Shown: one piece after another, positions 45,781 through 55,056 of the stretch
How positions within the stretch are numbered: the stretch's first letter is position 1
How the letters are laid out: each line of letters begins with the position of its first letter
Assembly (NCBI GenBank): GCA_041395325.1
Contig: JAWLAT010000029.1
Coordinates: forward strand, 1-63,675
From: JAWLAT01 sp041395325
GTDB taxonomy: Bacteria > Pseudomonadota > Gammaproteobacteria > Xanthomonadales > SZUA-5
Reading direction: 5' to 3'
Length of the DNA stretch: 63,675 bases
The notes under the pieces: generated by a model
Database searches by the model: none
Told to the model about the DNA's origin: nothing
Seen by the model: only the letters and a program-made list of their open reading frames with translations
Position numbers and translations under genes: made by a program

Positions 45781-46125
45781 TCAGAGCGCGCGCCCATCAA
45801 AATGCTTGACCGGAATCGCGTCCAGGTCGACATCCTCGATGCAGCGCAGGTTGACCGCCGCCATCGACTGCCCGTTGAGCGTGCCCTCGCCAAAAGGATG
45901 AATGCCGCAGACCGGGCAGAAGTGGTGCTGGATCACGTGCTTGTTGAAGGTGTAGGTGGCCATGTCCGCTGCTGGCGTGCTGAGCTGCAGGGCATCACGT
46001 GGCACGAACCACATCAAGGTGCCCTTGCGCTGACAGATCGAGCAGTTGCAGGCCATCGCAGCTTCCGGCTCGCCCTGCACCTCGAATGCGATACGCCCAC
46101 AATGACAGCTGCCGCGATGACTCAT
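45781..46125 (-). CDS. GFA-family zinc protein (CENP-V/GFA domain)
   Basis: A 114-residue protein starting at ATG 46125 with an AGAGGA site upstream. The zinc cysteines are visible: SCHCGRIAFEV (Cys-x-Cys), ACNCSICQRKG (Cys-x-x-Cys type) and HFCPVCGIHPF. The family was named for glutathione-dependent formaldehyde activation, but most members are uncharacterised. It lies 15 bp upstream of nothing on its strand and is separate from the GGDEF gene. Confidence 0.88.
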   Translation of the reverse strand: MSHRGSCHCGRIAFEVQGEPEAAMACNCSICQRKGTLMWFVPRDALQLSTPAADMATYTFNKHVIQHHFCPVCGIHPFGEGTLNGQSMAAVNLRCIEDVDLDAIPVKHFDGRAL

Positions 46126-46179
46126 GTCGGGATTCCTCTTCGACTGACGGGGTTGGCACCCCATCATGCCCAATCGCAC

Positions 46180-47166
46180 CTACCAGCGCTGGTGCACGTG
46201 CGGCTTGATGTCATTCACGTAGATCTGTTCGATCGCATCCATGCTGTCGCGGTCCAGCGCGGGCAAGTGCGCGGCCGCCGCGTTGGCGCTGGCCTGCGCC
46301 GGGGTGCGGGCGCCGGGAATGACCACGCTCACCGCGTCATTCATCAGGATCCAGCGCAGCGCCAGCTGGGCCAGGGTGGCATCGCCGCGCAGCAGCGGGC
46401 GCAGTTTCTCCACTGCCGCCAGCCCGACCTCGAAAGGCACGCCGGAGAAAGTCTCGCCCACATCGAAGGCCTCGCCGTGGCGATTGAACTGCCGATGGTC
46501 ATCGGCAGCGAACTGGCTGTTCGCTGTCAGCTTGCCGCTGAGCAGACCACTGGCCAGCGGCACACGGGCGATGATCGCCACCTGCCGCAGTCGCGCCAGC
46601 GGGAACAGCACCTCGGCCGGGCGATGGCGGAAGGCGTTGTAGATGATCTGCACGCTGACCACATTCGGATAGTCGATCGCCTTCAGCGCTTCCTCGACCC
46701 GCTCCACGCTGACGCCGTAGTGACGCAGCTTGCCCTGCTCAACCAGCCGGTCCATCCGCTCGAAGACTTCCGGGTGGTAGTAGAGGTCGGTCGGTGGGCA
46801 GTGCAGTTGCACCAGGTCCAGGCAGTCCATCTGCAGGTTGCGGCGACTGTCGTCGATGTAGCGCTCGAGATTCTCGGCGCTGTAGCCGGCCACGGTCTGC
46901 TGCGGTAGCCGCCGTCCCGCTTTGGTGGCGACAAACGGCCGCTCGCCGCCGCGGGCCTTGAGCACCCGCGCGATCAGCCGCTCGGAATGCCCGTCGCCAT
47001 AGACGTCGGCGGTGTCGATGAAGTCCATGCCGGCATCCAGCGCCGCGTGCAGCGCCGCCTCGCCGGAGGCGTCATCAACCTGACCCCAGGCCCCGCCCAC
47101 CGCCCAGGCGCCGAAACCGATCTCACCCACTGCTCGCCCGGTCCGACCGAAGGCCCGCTTCTGCAT
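46180..47166 (-). CDS. Aldo/keto reductase
   Basis: ATG 47166 gives a 328-residue TIM-barrel NADPH oxidoreductase. Catalytic residues are seen in FIDTADVYGDGHSE (Asp and Tyr), FVATKAGR (Lys) and LDLVQLHCPP (His). The C-terminus carries IPGARTPAQASANAAA, the cofactor-binding loop. It reduces an aldehyde or ketone; substrate unknown. Confidence 0.93.
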   Translation of the reverse strand: MQKRAFGRTGRAVGEIGFGAWAVGGAWGQVDDASGEAALHAALDAGMDFIDTADVYGDGHSERLIARVLKARGGERPFVATKAGRRLPQQTVAGYSAENLERYIDDSRRNLQMDCLDLVQLHCPPTDLYYHPEVFERMDRLVEQGKLRHYGVSVERVEEALKAIDYPNVVSVQIIYNAFRHRPAEVLFPLARLRQVAIIARVPLASGLLSGKLTANSQFAADDHRQFNRHGEAFDVGETFSGVPFEVGLAAVEKLRPLLRGDATLAQLALRWILMNDAVSVVIPGARTPAQASANAAAAHLPALDRDSMDAIEQIYVNDIKPHVHQRW

Positions 47167-47377
47167 CCTCTGCTCCCGTTGCCGATCGGCGCTTTCCGCG
47201 CCTGCACCCAGCAGTATCGCTGACAGCGCTGTCTGATCGCCAGCGCGGTGACGAGCTGGGGTAGGCAACTCAGGCGTCGGACACTGCGGCATGCGCGCCT
47301 GCGCTGACGCCGTCTGGTTCCGCAGGGCGCGCGCGGCTCGTCGGGAGAACTCCGAGTTGTGGCAACGATCCTGCGCG

Positions 47378-50040
47378 CTATTCGAAATCGTCGGCGAACA
47401 GATCAGACTGCGAAGCAAACTCGGCGCCGACAAACCGGGCTCGATCAAAATCGACCACGCAAGCCCCGGTTCCGCTGCAATCCCCGCTCCAGCCGACGAA
47501 CTGACTGCTGGCGAAGGGCTGCGCGGTCAACACGATCGGCTGATCCCACTCGAAACGTACGCTGCAGCTGTCGGTGCAGTTCAGTCCGGACGGATTGCTG
47601 CTGACGCGCCCGCCACCGTTGCCGGTGATGCTCAGATCCAGATCGCCGCGAGTGGCATAGCTGGCGAAGTTGAATGAGGATTGGTTGCCCGCGAGCCAGA
47701 ACTGTCCTGACGCGTACAGGTCCTCACCCACCGCCAACAGATTTCCGATTCCGCCAGCGGAGAAGCTCGGTTCCACGCCTGAACCCACGGAGCGCCAGGG
47801 TCCGCCATCGCGATGCCGTCGCGCGATGTTGTTGACCGACACCGAATCATTCTCGACGCCATCAAAGCGACCAGCGGCGTAGATCCAGTCGCCGACCGCG
47901 GCCAGCGAGAAGACGAAGTCCACGTTGCCAAATGGCGACGGGTTGCCGATGCCGCCGGACATGGCCTCCCAGCCGCCGCCATCCAACCGCCATCGCGCTA
48001 CACGCAGCGCAGGCAGATTGACACCGGCCACTGCAGTGAAGCGACCACCGACGTAGAGAAAATCACCGTCACTGGCCAAGCTGTAGACGCCTGAAGTGCC
48101 CTCGCCGGTGCTGTCGGTCAGGCTGTGCCACTGGCTCCCATCCCAGCGAGCCACGCCGTGGGCTGTAACCGGGCTGCTGCCCAGATTGACCTCCGCAAAG
48201 GATCCACCCACATACAGATCAGTGCCGACGGCGACCATCGAGCTGACGAACTGGCTGACCCCCTCGCCATCGTTGCCGACAGGACTCCATTGCCCGGTTG
48301 TCACGTTCCACCGTGCCAGGTAGCTCGTATTCACCGTGCCCTGTTGATCGGTGACGTTGCGAAAATAGCCGCCGACGTAGAGATCGTCGCCGATCGACTT
48401 GATGGCATAGATCAGCGGGAAATCTTCGGGCGGATCATTGCCGAACTCGCCGATGGATTGCCAGTCGCCCGACGCGGGATCCCAGCTGACCAGGCGAACA
48501 CCCGAAAGCAGGCCCGGCCCCGAGTCCGCGGAGAAGCGCCCGCTCAGATAGATCTTGCCTTGAAAGGCATGGATGGCGGTGAGCTCGAATCCACCTTCGT
48601 TATCGACGGTGCCCACGCGGTCCCAGGTGCTCCCGTTCCACTGCGCGAGGGACTTGACCGGGACATCGCCAGCTTGGCCGAAGGATCCAATGGCATAGAT
48701 AGTTCCATTGAGCTCGGTCAGCTCTCCGGCCCCTCCAATCAGAGGTTGGCCCTCACCGGCATCCGAGCCTTCCCACAGATTCAGGTCCGATCGCCAGATG
48801 CCGAAGCGATAGGCCCGCGTTGGGGCTTCGGGTGGACCCAAGAACCCGAAGCCGCCGCCCAGCAGGACGTCGGGACCATCGGTCGCGATAGCGGACACCG
48901 CACCGCCGGCGCCCGAGCCCAGCTGTGAATCCACCGTTTCCCAATGTGCTGCAGAGAGATTCCAACTCAGCAGGTGATAACCCTGTACTGGCGTGGTACC
49001 GCCGCTGCTGAAGAAGAAACCACCCGCAATCGCTTGCCGTCGTGGATCGCCAATGCGTTGACCTGCGGCGATTCGGTGAAGGTGCGTTGGAGTCCATCGC
49101 CCACCCCGAACCAGCGTTCCTCGTTCATCGACCAGCGACCGATGCCGCCACTGTCGATCGTAGTGTCGGTGCCGGCGAAGATCTGCATCCAGTAGCCGCC
49201 GGCATAGATGTCCGATCCGGTTGCCGCCAGGGCGTATACCACTCCGTTGGGCCCGCCATGGGTTCGCCAACCGCTGTCCGCTGACCAGATGCGGATGCCG
49301 CCGGGTCCACCCGCGATCAAATGGTTCTGGTGCCAGATCAGCGCATGATAGCCACCCCCAGCCGGCGGCGTGCCGGGCGTGGACCATTGCTGCATGCCGG
49401 CATCCCAGCGTGCCAGGCCGGGTGCCGAGATCGGCGATCCGACGTTGGCCTGCGCAAACGAACCCGCCAGATAGAGGTGGCCGTCCTGATCCAGCGCCAT
49501 GGCCCTGACGTCGCCGTCGACGCCGTTGCCAGTCGCGCTGGCCAGTGGGGACCATTGCTCGGTGAGCAGGTCAAATTTCGCGACATTGGCCGCTGCAACA
49601 GGCGAGCCGACCTGAACCTGCTCAAAGCCGCCCGCGACGTAGAGGCTGTCGCCTTCGATGGCCAGTGCCGTCACATAGCCCTGAACGCCCTGACCTTCCG
49701 TCGAAGCGACGGCCGACCATTGATCCAGCACGCGGTCATAGCGAATCAGCCCATTGGCGATAACGGTGGCGCAGGAGCGAAAGTTGCCACCGAGATAGAT
49801 GTCGCCATTGGCCGCCGTCGCGATCGCAAGCACGCTCCCATCGCAACCATAGGACAGCGCAAACTCATCACTCCAACGCAGGTTCTCCACCTCGGTACTG
49901 CCCAGCCCGACGGGCGCCAGGAGGGCATCGCCGGCGGCGACAGGTCGCGGCAGATCGCCGGCCTGCACCGTCGTTGCTGCAGTCAGCGCAAGAAGTCCGA
50001 AGAGAATCGGGCTCAGTAGGGTTTGTTGGAATGCGCGCAC
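47378..50040 (-). pseudogene. Secreted beta-propeller protein with C-terminal FADDFE, single frameshift
   Basis: The frame starts at GTG 50040 with a signal peptide (LLSPILFGLLALTAATTVQA). It encodes many kelch-like propeller repeats (DIYLGGNFRSC, LYVAGGFEQVQVGSP, LYLAGSFAQANVGSP). At 49033/49032 one base appears lost: the frame ends in an unrelated tail, while the next frame resumes with AIAGGFFFSSGG and continues propeller repeats to a C-terminal InlB-like domain (GGGRVSSNPSGLNCTDSC, FVGWSGDCSGTGACVV). A single extra G after the AAG codon at 49035-49033 restores DGKAIAGGFFF. The intact product would be ~887 residues. It could be a recent pseudogene or a sequencing error. Confidence 0.82.
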
Positions 50041-50108
50041 ATCGCACCAGCGTGGCTGTCAGATGGCGCAGAGATAGCGCACCCGAAGTGAACACGCCAG
50101 CAGCAAAG

Positions 50109-51257
50109 TCAACCGTTCGGCTGACTGGGCCCTGGGCCCAGAGCCCCGGGCCCTGCACCCAGCACCTCACGCACCGCCTCCGCCGGCACATCGGTGGCGA
50201 TGAAGGCCTCGCCAATCCCGCGCCAGAGCACGAAGCGCAGGCCGCTGCGGGAGGCCTTCTTGTCCAGCGCCATGTGATGCTCCAGACGCTCGACCGGCAG
50301 CGCGGGCGGGTCGACCGGCAGGCCGAGGTCGACCAGCAGGGTGCGCAGGCGGTCGTGATCGGCCGCGCTGGCCAGGCCCAGCTGGGTCGACAGGCGGGCG
50401 GCCTGCACCATGCCGATGGCCACCGCCTCGCCGTGCAGCAGGCCCTGATAGTCCAGCGCCGCTTCCAGCGCGTGGCCGAAGGTGTGGCCCAGATTGAGCA
50501 GGGCGCGATCGCCGTGCTCGCGCTCATCGCGCGCCACGATGGCGGCCTTGTGGCGACAGCTCTGCTCGACCATCCAGGCCACCGCGCCAGCGTCGGCGGC
50601 GTTGATGGCGGCCACGTTGGCGACCAGCCACTCGAACAGGCTGGGGTCGCCGATGGCGGCGTACTTGACCACCTCGGCCAGGCCGGCGCGGTATTCGCGA
50701 CGATCCAGCGTGGTCAGCGTGGCGGTGTCGGCCAGCACCAGCCGCGGCTGCCAGAAGGCGCCCGCCAGATTCTTGCCGGCGGCCAGATTCAGGCCGGTCT
50801 TGCCGCCGACCGAGGAATCGACCATCGCCAGCAGCGTCGTGGGGATCTGCAAGAAATCGATGCCGCGCATGTAGCTGGCGGCGGCAAAGCCGGCCAGGTC
50901 GCCGATGACGCCGCCGCCGAGCGCGATCAGCAGATCGTCGCGGCGCAGGCCCGCGGCGGCGCAGGCGTCGAGAATGCGACCGAAATTCGCCAGCGTCTTG
51001 TGCTGTTCGCCTGCCGGCAGCACCAGCGTGGGCAGCTCGGACGGCGCTCGCTGCAGACAACCGGCCAGGGCCGGCAGATGGTGCCGGGCGACGTTCTCGT
51101 CGGTCACCACCAGACAGCGGTGCGGCTGACCCCCGGGCACGGCGCACAGCTGCAGATCGCTCAGCGCGTCCTGTCCGGGGCCGCTGGCGGCGAGCAGATC
51201 AGCGCCGATCAGGATCGGATAACCGCGCTCACCCAGCGCCACATCAAGTCGATTCAT
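50109..51257 (-). CDS. aroB: 3-dehydroquinate synthase
   Basis: A 382-residue NAD-dependent enzyme making 3-dehydroquinate in the shikimate pathway. Motifs seen are DDLLIALGGGVIGDLAGFAA (NAD), VDSSVGGKTGLN, GLAEVVKYAA (zinc Glu), and LNLGHTFGHALEA (zinc His). ATG 51257 overlaps the aroK 3' end by 14 bp, the usual aroK-aroB order. The last residues (GAGPGALGPGP) come from a G-rich repeat that has been drawn into the reading frame. Confidence 0.96.
   Translation of the reverse strand: MNRLDVALGERGYPILIGADLLAASGPGQDALSDLQLCAVPGGQPHRCLVVTDENVARHHLPALAGCLQRAPSELPTLVLPAGEQHKTLANFGRILDACAAAGLRRDDLLIALGGGVIGDLAGFAAASYMRGIDFLQIPTTLLAMVDSSVGGKTGLNLAAGKNLAGAFWQPRLVLADTATLTTLDRREYRAGLAEVVKYAAIGDPSLFEWLVANVAAINAADAGAVAWMVEQSCRHKAAIVARDEREHGDRALLNLGHTFGHALEAALDYQGLLHGEAVAIGMVQAARLSTQLGLASAADHDRLRTLLVDLGLPVDPPALPVERLEHHMALDKKASRSGLRFVLWRGIGEAFIATDVPAEAVREVLGAGPGALGPGPSQPNG
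50124..50162. repeat. GGGCCC-type repeat at the 3' end of aroB
   Basis: TGGGCCCTGGGCCCAGAGCC followed by CCGGGCCCTGCACCC. It belongs to the intergenic G-rich family and lies inside the final codons of aroB. Confidence 0.7.
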
Positions 51258-51855
51258 CGGGGCTCTCGTCGCTCTCGGTGGGGCAGGGGGGTAACCAGCC
51301 CTGACTTTGCGCCAGTCGGCGGGCGGTACGGCTGGGATTATCCGAGCCGGATTCGATGCTGACATTGGCCAGCGCTTCGTAGATGGGATTGCGCTCGATC
51401 GCCATGCGCTGCAGGCGCTGTTCGCGGTCGGGCGCCTGCAGCAGCGGCCGCTTGCAGTCGCGCGCCAGCCGGCGCAATTGCAGTTCCACCGGGGTGCGCA
51501 GATAGATCATCAGGCCGTAGCGGGCCAACTCGGCCCGATTGGCCTCGGCCAGCACCGCGCCGCCGCCGGTGGCGATGATCTGCGGTTCGGCCTGGGCCAG
51601 CACCTCGCTCAGTACCTCGCTCTCGCGGCGCCGAAAGCCGGCCTCGCCCTCCAGTTCGAAGATCAGCGGAATGGTCGCGCCGGTGACGCGCTCGATGCGC
51701 TCGTCCAGATCGACGAAAGGCGCTCGCAGCAACCGCGACAGCTGCCGGCCCACCGTGCTCTTGCCGGCACCCATCGGGCCGATCAGCACCAGATGCCGAC
51801 CGGGACAGGGCCAGGGGGGTGCGCTGGGTTGGACCGTTGCCAGGGGTGCATCCAT
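51244..51855 (-). CDS. aroK: Shikimate kinase
   Basis: A 203-residue P-loop kinase that phosphorylates shikimate. It has LIGPMGAGKSTVGRQL (Walker A), FVDLDERIE (shikimate Asp), FRRRESEVL and ATGGGAVL. The start at ATG 51855 gives a ~15-residue N-terminal extension over E. coli AroK. It overlaps aroB and precedes it in the operon. Confidence 0.96.
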   Translation of the reverse strand: MDAPLATVQPSAPPWPCPGRHLVLIGPMGAGKSTVGRQLSRLLRAPFVDLDERIERVTGATIPLIFELEGEAGFRRRESEVLSEVLAQAEPQIIATGGGAVLAEANRAELARYGLMIYLRTPVELQLRRLARDCKRPLLQAPDREQRLQRMAIERNPIYEALANVSIESGSDNPSRTARRLAQSQGWLPPCPTESDESPDEST

Positions 51856-52031
51856 GCCGGTTAGCCTGCGTGATCGTCGCCGACGAACGCAAGCCCGGCG
51901 CAGTGGCATCGACGAACCGCTCGATGGTTGACCAGAACGGCGGAACTTGGCGCCAATCTGGCGGTCGTTCACTCGCACACGGCCCGCCTGCGGGCTACCA
52001 TGCGCCGCCTGTTTCGTGACCCCCCGGACCG

Positions 52032-52544
52032 ATGCTTCGTTTCCTGCTGATCTTCACCGTTGTCTGTCTCGGTCTGTTCGCCTTCGAGGTGTCCAAGCCC
52101 GGCGAAACCTGGGTGGTGACGCCCTTCACCGATGTGCTGGCCAGCTTCAGCACCTGGCTGATCAAGCTGTTCGATGAGGATGTCGTCAGCTACGGCAAGA
52201 TCATCCAGAGCACCGCAAACGGCTTCGCCGTGTCGATCGAGCGCGGCTGCAACGGCCTGGAAGCGGTGATCATCCTGATTGCTGCGGTCTCCGCCTTCCC
52301 GGCCAGCTGGAAGCACAAGCTGGTGGGTCTGGTGGCCGGTTTCGTGGCCATCCAGCTGCTCAACCTGGTCCGCATCATCAGCCTGTTCTACCTGGGCCAG
52401 TACAGCATGCACTGGTTCAAGTGGTTCCATCTGTACCTGTGGCAGGCACTGATCATCCTGGACGCGGTGTTCGTTTGGCTGATCTGGCTGCGCTGGGTGG
52501 CCCGGCGCGATCGCCAGGCCAGTCTGGAGCCCGCCGCCGCCTGA
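52032..52544 (+). CDS. xrtH: Exosortase H
   Basis: A 170-residue inner-membrane protein of the exosortase/archaeosortase family. The catalytic Cys is in IERGCNGLEA, Arg in LLNLVRIIS and His in WFHLYLWQ. Short length and the GCNGLEA/LNLVRI pattern match the XrtH subfamily, which processes IPTL-CTERM proteins at the outer face. It lies between aroK and an epimerase, 11 bp before the latter. The giant surface protein at the left edge could be a substrate, but its C-terminus is not in view. Confidence 0.88.
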   Translation: MLRFLLIFTVVCLGLFAFEVSKPGETWVVTPFTDVLASFSTWLIKLFDEDVVSYGKIIQSTANGFAVSIERGCNGLEAVIILIAAVSAFPASWKHKLVGLVAGFVAIQLLNLVRIISLFYLGQYSMHWFKWFHLYLWQALIILDAVFVWLIWLRWVARRDRQASLEPAAA

Positions 52545-52555
52545 GGTCGCTGTCG

Positions 52556-53413
52556 GTGCATTGGCTGCTTGCCGGTTGTGGACGTCTGGGCCTGCGGGTC
52601 GCCGATCTGCTGCTGCAGGGCGGGCACCGAGTCTCGGGCTTGCGTCGTCACTGGCCGGCCGCAGGTATTCCCATTGGTCTGCAGCGCTGTACGGTCGATC
52701 TGCACGATGGTGCGGCGCTGGCCGCCAGCGTCCCGCCCGACGTGGACGGCGTCATCCATGTGCTCACGCCCGACGAGCGCAGCCCCGAAGGCTATCGCCG
52801 CGCCTATCTGAGCTCGCTGCAGCGCCTGCTCGATCTGCCGCAGCTGGCGGCCGACAGTCAGCGCTGGCTGTTCGTCTCCAGCACCGCCGTCTATGGCGAT
52901 GCCGACGGCGCCGAACTGGACGAAACCGCCGATACCGCGCCCGCCGGCTTCAACGGTCAGATCCTGCTGCAGGCTGAGGACTGTCTGCGTCAGGCCCGCG
53001 CCAACGCGGTCTGCCTGCGCCTGGGTGGCATCTACGGACCGGGCCGAACGCAGCTGCTGCGCGGGCTGCTGGCGGGCACGGCTCGGGTGCAGCGAGCGCC
53101 GCCGCACTGGACCAACCGCGTCCACGCCGAGGACGCCGCGCGGATGCTGGCCTGGCTGGTCGAGCGTCCGGACACCGGCATCGTCAACGGCGTCGATGGC
53201 GATGCGGTCAGCGAGGCCGATCTGGCCGACTGGCTCTGCGCCGAGCTGGGCTTGCCGCCGCCAGCCGAGCGCGCCGCCGACGGTCGCGCCAATCGCCGAA
53301 TCCTGCCCCGCCGGCTGCTGCAGGCCGGCTTCCAGTGGCGCTATCCGGACCATCGCATCGGGTACAGTGAACTGATCGCCAGCCTGCGTCAGGACGCCCG
53401 CCCACCGCCATGA
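52556..53413 (+). CDS. NAD(P)-dependent epimerase/dehydratase (YeeZ-like)
   Basis: The GTG at 52556 gives a 285-residue extended-SDR-like protein. The Rossmann glycine motif is LLAGCGRLGLRVADLL, and WLFVSSTAVYGDADG, FNGQILLQAED and LRLGGIYGPGR follow. The usual catalytic YxxxK is replaced by a FNGQxxLQ-type region, as seen in the atypical YeeZ-like group. Its substrate is unknown. Its stop overlaps the pdxH start. Confidence 0.85.
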   Translation: MHWLLAGCGRLGLRVADLLLQGGHRVSGLRRHWPAAGIPIGLQRCTVDLHDGAALAASVPPDVDGVIHVLTPDERSPEGYRRAYLSSLQRLLDLPQLAADSQRWLFVSSTAVYGDADGAELDETADTAPAGFNGQILLQAEDCLRQARANAVCLRLGGIYGPGRTQLLRGLLAGTARVQRAPPHWTNRVHAEDAARMLAWLVERPDTGIVNGVDGDAVSEADLADWLCAELGLPPPAERAADGRANRRILPRRLLQAGFQWRYPDHRIGYSELIASLRQDARPPP

Positions 53414-54015
53414 GTGCCGCCGATCCAATCTACCTGGAAGCCATCGAACGCTTTCGCGAATTGCTGCAGGCCGCGGCCGACGCCGGCGAGCCCGAGCCCA
53501 TCGCGATGACCCTGGCCACGGCCTCCTCCGACGGCCGCGTCAGCGCCCGCACCGTGCTGCTGAAGGAGGTCGACGAACGCGGTTTCGTCTTCTACACCAA
53601 CACCCACAGCCGCAAGGGCCGGCAGCTGGAAATGAACCCGCAGGCGGCGCTGCTGTTCCACTGGAAGCGGTTGCGCAACGGCGTGCAGGTCAAGGTGGAA
53701 GGGCACGTCGAGCCGGTCACCCCGGCCGAGGCCGACGCCTATTTCGCGAGCCGCCCCTATCTGAGCCAGATCGGCGCCTGGGCCTCACTGCAATCCGAAA
53801 CCCTCGACCAGCGCGCCACGCTGGAGCAGCGCGTGGCGATGTATCGCGACCGCTACCCCGAAGGCCACGTCCCCCGCCCCCCACACTGGTCCGGCTACCG
53901 CATCCGCCCCAGCCTGATCGAACTCTGGTTCGGCGAGGAGTTTCGGCTGCACCAGCGAGATCGGTATGAGGTGGAGGAGGGTGGGGCTTGGGGGAGGCGG
54001 ATGGTGTTTCCTTGA
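53410..54015 (+). CDS. pdxH: Pyridoxamine 5'-phosphate oxidase
   Basis: A 201-residue FMN oxidase that makes pyridoxal 5'-phosphate. Characteristic segments are SARTVLLKEVDERGFVFYTN, SRKGRQLEMNPQAALLFHW, and the C-terminal RIRPSLIELWFGEEFRLHQR. It starts within the end of the epimerase gene (4-bp overlap). Confidence 0.96.
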   Translation: MSAADPIYLEAIERFRELLQAAADAGEPEPIAMTLATASSDGRVSARTVLLKEVDERGFVFYTNTHSRKGRQLEMNPQAALLFHWKRLRNGVQVKVEGHVEPVTPAEADAYFASRPYLSQIGAWASLQSETLDQRATLEQRVAMYRDRYPEGHVPRPPHWSGYRIRPSLIELWFGEEFRLHQRDRYEVEEGGAWGRRMVFP

Positions 54016-54186
54016 GGGGTCAGGGCTGAGGGAGCAGGGCTCAGGGTGATGCGAGGCCAGCCTGTCGGCCGACGCAGCGATCCACACCAGACCCCCACCA
54101 CCGTTCCCATCCGCGCCACACGGGGCCCGCAGCTCAGGTCATACCGACACGCTCGCCCAATCCTGACCCCTGACCCCTGAGCCCTC
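54015..54186. repeat. Inverted pair of G-rich repeats after pdxH
   Basis: The left arm at 54015-54048 (GGGGTCAGGGCTGAGGGAGC) and the right arm at 54160-54186 (CCTGACCCCTGACCCCTGAG) are inverted copies of the family. About 112 bp without a gene lie between. Confidence 0.8.
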
Positions 54187-54204
54187 GCCACCACCAATGC
54201 AACA

Positions 54205-55056
54205 ATGTCCCGGCCCCGCCTCGAACCCACCCGCATGCCCACCCACGACCCCCACCCCCACCGCATCGTCTGCCTGACCGAGGAGCCCACCGAGGTGCTC
54301 TATCGGATCGGTGAGGCCGATCGCATCGTGGGGATCTCGGGCTTCACCGTGCGGCCGGCGCGGGCGCGCAAGGAGAAGCCGAAGGTGTCGGCCTTCACCA
54401 GCGCGCGGCTGGAGAAGATCCTCGAGCTGCGGCCGGATCTGGTCATCGGCTTTTCCGACATCCAGGCCGACATCGCGCGCGAGCTGATCGGCGCCGGGGT
54501 GGAGGTGTGGATCAGCAACCACCGCAGCGTGCAGGGCATCGTCGACTACTGTCTGCGGCTGTGCTGTCTGGTCGGTCGGCCGGAGGCCGGTCAGGCGCTG
54601 GTGGATCAGCTGCAGGCGCAGATCGAACAGGCGCGGCAGCGGGCGGCGGTGTTGCCGCGACGGCCGCGGCTCTATTTCGAGGAATGGGACGAGCCGCGCA
54701 TCTGCGGCATCCGCTGGGTCTCCGAGCTGATCACGCTGGCCGGTGGTGAGGATGTCTTTGCCGCCCGCGGCCAGTCCTCGCTGGCGCGTGGCCGAATCCT
54801 GGAGTCGGACGAGGAAGTCTTCGCCGCGGCGCCGGAACTGATCGTCGGTTCCTGGTGCGGCAAGCGCTTCGCGCCCGATCGCGTGCGCGCGCGGCCGGGT
54901 TGGGCCGATGTGCCGGCCGTGCGCAACGACCAGCTGGCCGAGATCAAGTCGGCGCTGATCCTGCAGCCGGGTCCGGCGGCGATTCTCGATGGCCTGCCGG
55001 CGCTGCAGCGGCTGATCGAACACTGCGCCGCGCTGCCGGCCGAGCCGCGCCGATGA
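54205..55056 (+). CDS. BtuF-like substrate-binding-fold protein, cytoplasmic
   Basis: A 283-residue protein with the periplasmic-binding BtuF fold (HRIVCLTEEPTEVLYRIG, VGISGF, LEKILELRPDLVIGFSD, LIGAGVEVWISNHRSVQGI). There is no signal peptide, so it is probably cytosolic and not a classical ABC transporter part. The start may be at Met11 (54235). The stop overlaps the start of the radical SAM gene (ATGA). The ligand may be a corrinoid, which would fit the cobalamin-binding neighbour, but this is inference. Confidence 0.78.
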   Translation: MSRPRLEPTRMPTHDPHPHRIVCLTEEPTEVLYRIGEADRIVGISGFTVRPARARKEKPKVSAFTSARLEKILELRPDLVIGFSDIQADIARELIGAGVEVWISNHRSVQGIVDYCLRLCCLVGRPEAGQALVDQLQAQIEQARQRAAVLPRRPRLYFEEWDEPRICGIRWVSELITLAGGEDVFAARGQSSLARGRILESDEEVFAAAPELIVGSWCGKRFAPDRVRARPGWADVPAVRNDQLAEIKSALILQPGPAAILDGLPALQRLIEHCAALPAEPRR

